A stretch of DNA of 64,000 nt from Tanypteryx hageni (Eukaryota; Arthropoda; Insecta; Odonata; Petaluridae), in contig CM054116.1 in assembly GCA_028673005.1 (NCBI GenBank), positions 76,706,572 through 76,770,571 of the forward strand, given 5' to 3'. Below, piece by piece: positions 35,601 through 46,925 of this stretch (within the stretch, counting starts at the first letter, position 1; every line of letters begins with the position of its first letter). Under the pieces are notes generated by a model that had not been told where the DNA came from, made no database searches, and saw only the letters and a program-made list of their open reading frames with translations. The position numbers and the translations under genes are program-made.

Positions 35601-38585
35601 TATTTATTTGGTATTTCGCTTTGGATTTTTTTAAAATGACACGCGCAAATAGAAACCAAAATGGTCGCGTATTCGCGTTAATTAATTTGTTAGAATTTCT
35701 TGTAGAAAAACAAACAGCTCGCTAAATTATATTTTCCTTCTAAAGTGGGCAATACTTACAGCTTATGCACTTTGTTGTTTTAAAATAATTGCAAGTCTAG
35801 TTAATAAGTCGAACTAAAATTATGGAACGAATGCAAACGCAATCATGGTACCTGATAAATAAAATCAGTGAGGCGGTTGGATCTTGCACAAGACAGGCTT
35901 CAGGGGTTGTCAATAACGTTTAACTAGATTGGATTTGTTTGAGGGAGCATAAACTAATAAAATAGTACATAGAAAAATTTAATTAAATATACATATATGT
36001 ACTCAAGGCGCAACAAAAGCTCGTTCTCATAGGTATATAAGATGTAACAGAATTAAACGAGTGAATAATTTAAATTATACTTTACAAATCAATGCCAACA
36101 AGTTACTAATTGACACAGCATATTCCCAAGTTGCATTCACGCGCCATTGACGTATCTATACACACCATTGTAGGAATTTTTATTCTAGCTCATTCTGTTG
36201 TCTTATTTCCCGGCGAGAACGGATATTTTTACACTCTGTTTATATGTACCTATATATGACTGAATAGTGTTTGCCTCAATAACTCTATACCTTTACCCTT
36301 GTTACCGAATGACGGAGTCGTTCATTTACGGTGGCCATAGATGGGTTAAAAGTTATTAGTCGGCGGGGCACAAAAAGCGCTCATTCTTCGTTGAATGGAA
36401 ACCACGCACATCATCCTTTTTTGGAATTCACGCAGTCGACCTCCTTTCAGCCGGGTGTCCGCAACAGGTAATGGAAAAAAATGTGTAATCCCGCGTAAGA
36501 AAATTTCTCAAGCACCAACAGAAAAGTGACATCAATGAGGCCATAAGCGGGCAGTTATCGTCGACGAGAGGAAAATCTCTTCAAAAAATATACGAGCGCG
36601 TCATTTCTGTCGGTTATTGGTCAACATTATACGCGAAAAGTATGCATAGAGGCAGTGCGAGGGGAAAAAGAAGGTTTCAAAGTAAGTCATCCGTCATATC
36701 AGGGAACCATCATCCGCATTCAAGAAAAGGACCTTTAATGGCCGTAAACCAAAGCTCTCCGAAGATCGATACAACCTTCGCATTTTCCGCCGCAAAGCAC
36801 TCACGAGATAAACCCTTTTTAGGACCTTTCGTATCGGAGGAAAAGGAGATTGCCTCGAGATAACACGAAATCTCCGTGAATCTGCGCGGTCTAGATTAAT
36901 GTTACCGACTCTTTCCTCCATGCCGAGCCACCATGATGGATGCAATTTTTTGTAAGGAGAGAGAGAAAAGGTTCCGCTTCCGAAATAAATGGCTTTTAAG
37001 CACTATAAGGTTTCTTCTTTGTACGTGGCCTATTTGCGATACCTTTCATTTAAGAGAGAATTTAATGGAAAAGCCACACCCTTTTAAGAAAATGCTACTT
37101 TTATGTCACCCCTCCCCAAAACTCGTAAAGTCGGACATGGTTACGAATTTACCCTCCTTGAATTTGCGCGCTCGCCTTTATAGTGTCCTGGTATGTATTG
37201 TTGACGGTCTCAAATGCGAGTAGTCACGGTAAGTTGGTTCTGTATTGCTGGAGGTGAGAAAACCGCGTTTTAGTTCGGATCCTGCTCAATTGATCGTTCA
37301 TTCTATGTGAATTCGTTCATGTCAGCGAGACGTAATATAGTTCTTATTGCTCAAGATGTGCGCAAATTCCGGCTCAGCGTCACAATTATAATTCGCCTAA
37401 AATCGAACTTTCATGACGACTCCCACCGAAATTAAGCGTTGCGTAGATGCACTCGTGCCAACTTGTAAATATTCGCGCCAAAATTATCATCAAGGTGGCG
37501 GAAAAAGGAGTAATTCGTACGTTTTCTTAAAAACGCTCTTCGTCCTAAAAGTATTCATTTCTCGTCAAGATTGGTATTAACCGCCATAATATTTCGTCCT
37601 GTTTAAGGCACGCATCCTGTTGACAAGGTGGGCGTATCCGATTTCCGTCGCGTTTTATCATCAATCGTTTCAGAGAGCGTTATCTAAATATCTCGAGGGC
37701 GAGATCAAACAAGAAGCCGCCTCAATAAAGTTTCGCCGAAAAGATGTATCTGCGTTTAATCAAGTACGTTTCACGGTTCTGGCGCAAGTGCTTTCGGATT
37801 TTTCTCCCTTTCCCTTGATTATTAATAGGCAGATATGAAATTATCGAATCATGAGGCGTCCGCCCTCATCGATCAAACATCATGAATTATAAAACGTCTC
37901 TCCTTTCACTCAACTCTCTTGCCTTTCGCTCAATCCACGCAGCGATGTAGGGAATGCGTTTTTTTTGTCTTCAGGCAATCTCTTTCCAGGTTGCTCAAAG
38001 GTTGACATAGCCACAAAGGAAAGTTTATGCACCTTATATTATATGCTATTGAAAATATTTAGAAAATGATAAAATAAGGCGGTTCTTAAGAATTCCCTTG
38101 CGTCGTAAATTAAGATCTTTAACTTCTGAAAGATAAGATACGTATATTGATATTTCAGCATCTATTTTCGATCTCTATACGAATGTGCGTAGCAACCGCT
38201 TACTTACGAGTGTATTATTTTGTTCGTTTTGTATTGTGGTGGTTGGTGGTTTTTTTCGACCGTTTTTGTGAATGACGATCTTTAAAATTGGTACTCAAAC
38301 TGGAGTCGGACAACATTATGTAATTCGGACGGTGTTTTCAAGTGTTTCAAGTTTTTTTAAATTTTTAATATCATATTTTAATAATTTAAACAAACTTTTG
38401 GTGAAAAGTTTGGCTACCTTTGGCGTGCAGTATATCCTCTACATTTCTGGAGGCAAAAATATACACACGCAAGAATAACATGAGAATATAAAACAACTCT
38501 ACTACTTACGTATTGAAAGCAAGAGCATACACATGACGTTAAACCTGCAAATAATCACGTTTATATTTCGCGAATGTCATAGCGG
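32661..38585. other. Long unique spacer
   Basis: Nearly 6 kb without a recognised gene or repeat apart from a CT patch at about 33140-33210 and a (GA)n run near 33394-33413. CpG-bearing, complex DNA at about 34080-34320 and 36600-37240 is open in one frame for 70-96 codons, with no domain. No exon is supported. Confidence 0.45.
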
Positions 38586-38637
38586 AATATGTAGTCCCTC
38601 GCGAATAATCAAAACCGCTAATGTTAAGGGTTTACTG
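38586..38637 (-). mobile_element. pogo/Tigger-like end (relic)
   Basis: Minus strand, next to a TA: CAGTAAACCCTTAACATTAG then CGGTTTTGATTATTCGCG. It is similar to the plus-strand end at 28297. Partner end not found. Confidence 0.4.
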
Positions 38638-38711
38638 TATATCAATGTTACGATTTTTATAGCTTATCATTAATTAACGTGAAAGTATTTCGATTAGATT
38701 TTATTGGATTA

Positions 38712-39037
38712 CTAGCGTAATTGCCCGTCAAATATGACGGGATTATCATAAAAGTTTTCCAAATATATATGATTTCTATATGAAAAATCAGCAAGATATG
38801 CTATGTTCTGGTTTGGCTTTCATGCACAATCAAATCAGTGTTTTTGAAAGTTATCTTTGTTTTAATTATACTGTTTAAGTAATTATTATTAGAGAGACCA
38901 AATGATTGTCCAAATATTTGCTGAAAATAAGAGGTAAAGCCTGCAAGTGAAAAAAGGTATTTTTAAGTGTTCTCTTATGGGGATTTCTATAGAGCGTTCC
39001 AGCGGAACGACGGACGGACGAACGCACAGAATAAGGA
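38712..39037 (-). mobile_element. Small non-autonomous Helitron
   Basis: Minus-strand 3' end: a perfect 7-bp hairpin CCCGTCA-TATT-TGACGGG, ten bases later CTAG (38715-38712), followed by a T in the flank. Hairpin, 10-12 nt, CTRR and insertion before T is the Helitron 3' signature. On the same strand the element can start TCCTTATTCTGTGCG at 39037 after an A, giving the expected A^T target, and GTTCGTCCGTCCGTC follows as in other arthropod Helitrons. Length 326 bp, no coding capacity; it would depend on Rep/helicase supplied elsewhere. Confidence 0.7.
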
Positions 39038-40640
39038 TATACTGTATATAATATTTTTCTTTGTCGAGCTTTTTATCGTACATTAGGCTCTATGTTTATC
39101 TCTGTTACTTAGGAGTCTTTATCTGCGCTTATGTTGTAAAGCCATATGCCTCAGTTGAGATTTTGGAATAATGCGTTCTTATTGCCCCACTAGAAGGTAA
39201 AACAGTATTTTACTTTTCATATGAGAAGTATATAGAGACAATATTATTTCTATCTGAATTTAGTCGCGGCCGGTGATCAATCTCCCTGCTTAGTAAGTTT
39301 TTTGGTATTTCGGATTTCTAAGATTATTTTTTAAAAATATTTCTGTAGTTTAATAATACAAAATTTTAGAATAGAGTGGCATTATTTGGTACATGGCATG
39401 CGGCGCAATTACCGATTCGTACACTCGATAAAATTCATCCATCTTGAATTTCTGTGAAAAAAATATACTGCCATTCATTTTTTTCTGTAGAAACTAAAAA
39501 TAGGAATACATTAGTTTTAATGCTTTTCTAAAAAATAACAACCCTTACGTTTACGGTTTTCCATTCATGTAGGCGACATATGTCTAACCAAAAATATACT
39601 CAGCCAAGAAAAATTACTTGGTATAATATTTGGCCCTACAATAAGAGACAGCAACATTTTGGTCATCTTTCAACATGCGCCATAAAAGTTATCGCAAAAC
39701 GTTCCTTAAGTAATTGCATTTTAATTATTTCCTGTTTGTATTTTATGATTATTAAAATAAGTCTAATCATTAAACAATCAATGGATGGTGGATATAACTC
39801 TTATGAGAACAAATACTTATCCATTTATTTAATTACAAATCCATAGGATGTTAAGTTTTATTAAAAACGAATCACCACAGAAAATTAGGCAACGTAGCTT
39901 TACGTTTGAAATAGTTGCTATTTTTTCCGATTTACCTGAAAATCTCAAAACCCTCACTATGATGTACTTATCTATGATTTCGGCAGCTCAACGATGCCCA
40001 GAAATAAAAATATTCTGTAACGTGCTACCGATCAGTATGACCTTCACGGCTGCAAACATCGGTCGAGTTATTACAGTGCGATAAGAACTTCTTAGAATTT
40101 TTTTCCGTCTTTCGTTGCTGCTTTTATATCAAAAATTGTTTTGTTCTGGAAAACATTGATTAAAAATTGCATCTTCGATATGAGTATTTATTCCACCCAG
40201 AGAAAATAATCATCAGTTACAGTTAAATTCTGTCCTTTGGTAAAATGAGGATGACTCGTTTTACGCAAACTATATTTTATAGCGGTTTTTAACAGAGAAT
40301 TCGTCCGCAAAATCCAATCCGTAGTAGTTTTGCTATCTCGGTACTCCTAAATTATTCTTTGTTGCATTGCAAAAAAACGCCGCTTTTGCCTAACCTTGCC
40401 AGAACTATTAACATTTACGAGGTTTATTTTCTCTTTCAAAATCTAAAAAAATGCGCCGTGGAAGCTAAGATGTCAAAATTGAATCTTTCCGTGTGACGTG
40501 AGAGTGTGGGAAGGGGCGAAAAAAGACTGGATAAACCTCGAATGGTTTCCATAGCCGAGGAGAAGCGTGTGGCAATCTTCGAAAATCGACTATCGATCAG
40601 CCTTGTCGCTTTTTTTTCTTGCGTTTAAGACGCAAGATGA
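39038..40640. other. Spacer, no gene recognised
   Basis: AT-rich. Two adjacent plus-strand frames (39580-39846 and 39848-40084) have normal amino-acid mix but no recognisable family; left unannotated. Confidence 0.4.
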
Positions 40641-40649
40641 AGAGAAGCG

Positions 40650-40770
40650 ACGAAGCGTGAAGCAGGGCTTGTAAAAAAAGGGGGAAAAGTGTGTGTGAGA
40701 GAGAAATGGGTGGAACAGAGAGAGAAGACGGTGAGAAAAGAGAGGGAGGGAGGGAGAGAGAGAGATAAAT
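40650..40770 (+). repeat. GA-rich patch
   Basis: Purine-rich, ending in a gagagagagagata run. A minus-strand Ser/Pro/Leu frame over it is compositional. Confidence 0.6.
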
Positions 40771-41525
40771 ATATTTGGAGCTTTGTGCGTCCTTGGAGCG
40801 ATTGCCGAGGTTCAAGGAACTCACCACCCTCCCTTTTTTAATCTCTACCCTCCTCTATCCATCTCTGCTATCCTTTTTCCAATTTTCCACTTGTCTTTCT
40901 CTTTCTGCGTCATTCTCGTATCCAATCCTATTGGTAAAAGCTTATTTGAAGCAGCAATAAAAATTAGTCTTTATCTTTGTTTTTTGCATTTAGGCTTCTT
41001 TTTTATTAGCGCCGAGAGGGTGGACAAACATATTTATAAATTGAGGTATTGTTCTTTTGGTAATAATAATATACGCCGTAAAATTTTTAAATTACCGATA
41101 TATTATTAATATCTCTAACATAATAGGCCAGCTTTGTTTACGTGTTTTAGGCTCTATATTTTCGCGCCATTGCTTTAAAATGCCTGGAGAGCGAGCTAAG
41201 TTACTTTTGGTCGAATAAGCCAATCCAGCGGTTTACATATAATCTTGAATCTAAATAAGTATAATAAATGACCATGTCTATTATTCCGAGTATCTGCAAA
41301 ACTGAAACTCGACTATTTAATGCTTAGTTGGCCATGATAAGATTATTTGTCATGAATGGACTTTATGTAATTAATTGTAAATAATTTAATAAATAAATTC
41401 AATACTTTTCGTGTTTTGGCTGGGAAGTCCCGTTACTGACTGACTGAAATTTTTTAAATTTTAATTTGATGAAATTGCGCAAAGTTGCGTTCATCGGCCG
41501 ATTTCACTGTACATACCTGTGGTTC
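40771..41525. other. Spacer, no feature recognised
   Basis: AT-rich; nothing supported. Confidence 0.5.
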
Positions 41526-41527
41526 TT

Positions 41528-41529
<2 letters not shown>

Positions 41530-41590
<61 letters not shown>
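41530..41590. repeat. (CA)n/(TA)n microsatellite
   Basis: Short CA run into about 54 bp of TA. Confidence 0.95.
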
Positions 41591-41593
<3 letters not shown>

Positions 41594-44160
41594 TTATAGG
41601 TAAGTGGGGATAAGCTATCTTGGTCCTATTAATTGGCAATCAATGAGTAAGTTGTATTACTTCAATTGAGTTAAAATAATGCCATTCCCAGGTTATGCAT
41701 CGTGCCAGTTAGAATCTCTTTGGTAGCAAGATGTATTTTTCCGCTTGCGCAATTTGATCAGTTGGAACTTGTTTTATCGATTTGTGGCGCTGTTTATCTG
41801 AATTTTCCAACAGTGAAGGCATTATGGTACGTTTTCGACCCGTATTAAATCGCTGCAAAAAGTATTCTTAGATAGTGGTTTTTTTTACGAGCAAAGGAAA
41901 GAGAGAGGTCAAAGATGGTAGGAAGATAAAGGGCTTCGAATATCTGAGAATTGTCATAGCAATAAAATTTCCGTCGTACTTACATCTTCGCTTAAAAATT
42001 ATATAAGCTCCGATTAGTAATCACACTGATGAAATAATTTATGTTTGTTTCATCAGAGATCGATCTTTAGTTCTTAAAAATAAATATGTTCGCTGTATGA
42101 TTCCGTGGTTTTCTCTGAGGCATTTGTCCGTTATAACTGCATCCTTCGACAATCAACGTCTAATACGCGTTTGTTTCAAGTCGAGCCGCTGGAAATGAAT
42201 TGATGTAACATTTTTATTCATTTTTATAGTTAATTAATCTGTAACGTAAATGGCTTTAGCGTGCCATGTTTCTTATATTGGCAAAAAATATTGGGAAAAT
42301 TTGGTATTTCGGCTGTCGTCATTGGTCACTTGTCAATTTAATTTAGTCATAAAGTGAGCTGGATAATTATATTTTTAATTCTTTTTAAACTTAATGGGTA
42401 TGATGAAGGAAGTACTAAACCGAGAGGACCCTTGTTCAGTTTTTGGCAGTGACCCTTACATTGGATTTTCTAAAGGTAGTATGCTAATGTTAACATCGAA
42501 TTTATTTGTTTGAGCTTGTGTGGAATGATGACACAAAGAAGACCTCACGCATCATCTAAAACGTTTCTATGTACTATTTTATCTGGTTTTTGTTTATTGT
42601 AGGAAGTAGATTACTCGATAACATAAATGCGAATAAATATTGCTATGAAAATATTTTCAGCGGTCGAAACGTTGTCGTCGCATTTCGACCACTGTCCCTT
42701 TTATATAATGAATCATACTGTTTAGATATCAAATGGTTAGAATGTCTCGGATGTCATAAAATATGGATCGATACAAGAGAAAGTCATTCGAGCTCTTAAA
42801 GATTTTAAGAGGCGGCGTGTATCAGATGGAATTGGTGGATGATGATGAAAGTCAAAATTCTTGATTTGTGGGACGTCGGTCGAGACAATAGAGGCTTTTC
42901 TTTTATAGGAGAGAAGAGAGAGTGGGACCTCAGTGAATTTCCGATGCTAGAGGGGTTAATCGTAATGGCAAAAGTATATCTGTTTTACACTCCAGAAATG
43001 TCGAGGATTGCTAAATAAGAGAGGGGGAGGAGGGCAGGATATGTTGATATATGTCTTATCGGAATTGAGGTCCACATTCTGTCGGCTGCGGATTGTATAT
43101 GGCCCAAAAGAGTACATATGCCCGTATATATTATTTTTTGACCTATGAAGTGATATGTATAAGTAACAAATTTCGCAATCATTGACTGTTATGGTAATTA
43201 CATGTTTTAGACACACTTGATTCTGTATGCATTTGAAGGAATTTCGTCAAGGAGCAATAATTATCTTATAAGGCTCTTTTAATATGCAAGTATTATTAAG
43301 GTAAAAACAATCCTTGGCTTTGCTTGATATTTGATCAAATAATATCCAGTGTAAAAATATTACTTTTCGTACTTATTTTTAGTCGTACAACTCACTGTTG
43401 TGGAATTACTTCGATACCAATCTGTGGCTGTATCATCTAAAATGCCTAAAATACTTTCTATTTTTACACATAGTTTCAGTAATTCCTCGTTGAATTAAAT
43501 TAATGACATTCTTCTCAAAGAGAAACGCTATTTTTGTGTTGATGTCAAATTTAGCCGTCGAAGCAATTAAAAGTTCCATTCTTATAAATAATATGTTTTC
43601 CATTTAAAAGCAGTGGACTGGTTGCCATGGCTGTTGTATAGGCTACTGAAACAATTCATTTAACGGATTTACAGCGTATCGTTACTTTCGTAGTACATTA
43701 GGTATGTCCAAGGATATTTAATTCCTTGCATTCCAGCGAGCACAAAAAGTATGTTTGAATACGTTGTCCATTTCCGGAAACGCCGATCTCCATCTTCTTC
43801 AGCGGAATTCCCCAATTCTAATAAATACCGTTAGCTTGCGTGCCTATATATGTATTCATACTCCGCGTATTGCCTCACCGAAGGGCGAACCACACTCTTT
43901 CTCTCTCTTGACGCGTCAGCCTCTTCGCACTTCTCCTTACTTCTAGACGGCGCATCCCACGCAGAGCGAGGCGAGACACTGGAAGAAGGGAGGGATAGAG
44001 AAACAGGTCGAATCTGCGCGGGAAGGGGGAGAGTTTTTCGATTCGGGGACATCCGAGACGTCGTTCTCTATACCATTCTTCCCTCCCAGTGAGAAAGCGA
44101 ACGGCATTAGTCACGGGAGTGATTTGGGTCCGTGAGCTGCCCTTCCGTGTCCCACGGAGG
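41591..44160. other. Spacer, no feature recognised
   Basis: AT-rich unique DNA; a more CpG-rich part at 43880-44120 is open in several frames without a domain. Confidence 0.45.
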
Positions 44161-44350
44161 GTCATGTCTTTTCGTTTCTCCTCTTCCCCACCCCATCTCT
44201 CATCCTTCGGGTTTCTCTCGATTCTTCCTCTTTCCCCATTTCTCTGCCTCCATCCATCTCCCGCACCCCTCTTCCATCCTTCCTCCTCCTCCCTCCCATT
44301 CCCTCCGTATCCTTCGCATTCTCTCTCTTCTTCCCGCCGCCTTCCCGACC
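44161..44350 (+). repeat. Pyrimidine-rich patch
   Basis: C/T-rich; overlapping frames on both strands are artefacts of composition. Confidence 0.6.
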
Positions 44351-46254
44351 GCTATCTGTCATCCACAGATATATCCTTAGGATCCCTTCTGCATATCTCA
44401 GCCGCTTATCTCTCGGAATCTTTCTCTCATATAGGTCTAAGATGGCGGAGGTAGGATGGAGGAAGAATTTTCGTTGTTTATTTAGAATTCAGCTCGATGT
44501 GAGGGTTTTTTGATTTCTGGTCGGCGGCTCATCTTATGCCTTTCTCTCTCATTTCCTTATCACGTATCGGATTTGGCGGATCGTTCTTTCGTTGTTGTGT
44601 GTTTTATACGTATGAAAGAATGGTTTCGGTGGGTTACGTGAATACCAAGTATTTATGCCATTTCTTTTTTGGTGTTTTTTTTCAAGAAAAGTCTCTACTC
44701 TGGGATTTTATCGTTGTACATGAAAATTTCTATTTTTCCTGTTCCGTGTTATCAAAACTAGTTGAGAGTAAGTATTAATTTAAGTATAGAACTCTCAATT
44801 TTTTCTTACTTTCAAGAATGTCTATCATTGATTTAGTCTCGAAGAATTTTTTAACTTAAATTATCCAGAAAAGATTTTTATTTTAATACCATTTCATGAA
44901 CTTTGTTTTATATTTCACAATGTCGTTTGTTGAATTACTGCTCTTACCGGAATCCAAAACTTCGTTGAATATCTCTGTGAGAATCGCTATACAATCTGTC
45001 AATTTTATTAAGCATATATTTAACGTGATCAATACTTTTGAATGAATGTTTCCACTATTTTTATGTGCGCAGTATTTTTTGAAAGATACAGAATATCGCG
45101 GTACAACCTTGAAACCTGGTTGTTTATTTTTGCATACGGGTATCACGTTGGACGCATTCATTTGTTGGCACTACATCATCATGAATTTATGGCGAAAGGC
45201 TATTTCCCAACTGACCTATCAAAAATTTCAGATCGTTGACTTATTTATTCAGCAATGCTTTAGGGAGTTTCCGGCGTGCCGTTAAGCATCGAAATTGTAT
45301 TTGCGTAGACAATTAAATGTATATCAGTGGAAATATTTGACGGTGGTAGTTTTTGTTGGTGTTTCGCTTGAAATGCGGAATTCCACAAATTCACTGCCAA
45401 TTTTTTTAGCTACGAAATTCTTTATCCGCTTGGGTGAACAATTTCAAGATACATTTCCATAGATTAAATAAACTCTTTTCCGATCGGTGCTTCAGCCCTT
45501 ACGTGCTGTAATAATTTATATATTAATTATGTTTAGAATTTTTTAATTCGTGTGGATCTTCACTGAACTAGGACCAATGCTTTGATTTGTATGACTAATT
45601 AATATATTCCTATGCGTTTCTTGTTTCATAGCTACGTAATACAAATATTTGGGTTTTTATAGTTTCGTAGTGCGACTATTTTCTATTGCAAAGAGAATTC
45701 ATTCAAGAATAGTCCTCGAAAGAAATTTTAGAAATTTTCGTTCCAACTTTCAATCGAGTATTACAGCGATAAAGTGGTTACTTCCGTCACTGATTTATCA
45801 AAAATCACTTTTATCTGAAGAAAAGTTTCCGCGCACGCAGCTGTTTTGACAAGCAATTATATGCATCCGAAAGATCGGCGCAGTACCTGTACACACTAAA
45901 TTTCGCGAATTCGGCATTCCTATCGGAAAAAATATAGACGGCGAAGATCGTTTACCGAGATTGCGCAAACGCAAGGTGAGGGACGAGAAGACTCAATAAC
46001 TGGGTTAATCGAGAATCCTGGACGTATTTTAGAGTCCTTAACTATGACCGCTTAAAGACAAGAATCGGCGAGGAACGAATATAGCGCTTAAGCGTTATCC
46101 GTCGTAAAATTGACGAAAATAACGTCCTCTAAATTGGAAAAGAAAAGAGAAGGGCGATTTGAGGTTTAAACAACCAGGTCGGAATGATCACAATAACATG
46201 CACTTACACACGCGCGCGCTCCCGCGCGCACGCAGACGACCAACGAGGAAGGAG
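44351..46254. other. Spacer, no feature recognised
   Basis: AT-rich unique DNA, with an alternating CG/CA stretch (acacgcgcgcgctcccgcgcgcacgc-like) near 46206-46234 that has Z-DNA potential. Confidence 0.45.
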
Positions 46255-46925
46255 CGGTTTTCGGAATGGTGGCGAAATTGAGATAGAATGGGATCAGGGA
46301 GGTTTTCGGGAGTGGAAGGGGTAAGGGGCGTGGTGAAGGGCAAAAAGGGTGGCGGAGAGGAGGGGGGAGGGTAGGATAAGAGACGGGAGATGAGGAAGGG
46401 GAGTGGGGTGGAGGGGGGGGATGGAAGGAGGAGGGTGTCGCATGGGGGCCGAAGCTTCCTTTCATAGCGATATGCTACCCCGCTATCTGTAGATTGTCAG
46501 TCCCTTCACATTTGACCCGCAGCTCCTCTTATCGGTAGCCGACAGTGGTGGCGGGTTGCGGCGTCGGAGGAGGAGGAAGTGGAGGCGGTAGATAGAGAGG
46601 CCCACCCCATCCACTCACTCACCCCTCTCTCTCTCTCTCCTTTCTTGCTCCCTTGCCCTCCCCCTCGTCCTACCCATAACGCCCGTCTCGTCGTCCCCAC
46701 CCTCAAAATCCTCGTTTCCCCAATTCCTCCTTTGCTCTAATATCTACTCCCTATCCTCTACCCCTTCCCCTCTCCCATCCAGCACCCAACCGCTCTCCAT
46801 TCCTCGTCGCAATATCGCGTACTTGTTTCCCATTTCCTGCTTCTCTTATTCCCTATCATCTCCATTTCCTTTTGCCGGTCGTAACTTATCCGATCCCGCC
46901 CGTCTCACCTTTTTACCTTGCCTCC
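46255..46925. repeat. GA tract, core, CT tract
   Basis: Purine-rich 46260-46440 (many GGGG groups), a mixed core to about 46610, then pyrimidine-rich to about 46920. This is the reversed form of the layout at 8.2-8.7 kb. The G-rich strand has repeated G3-G8 runs and could form G-quadruplexes. Confidence 0.5.
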
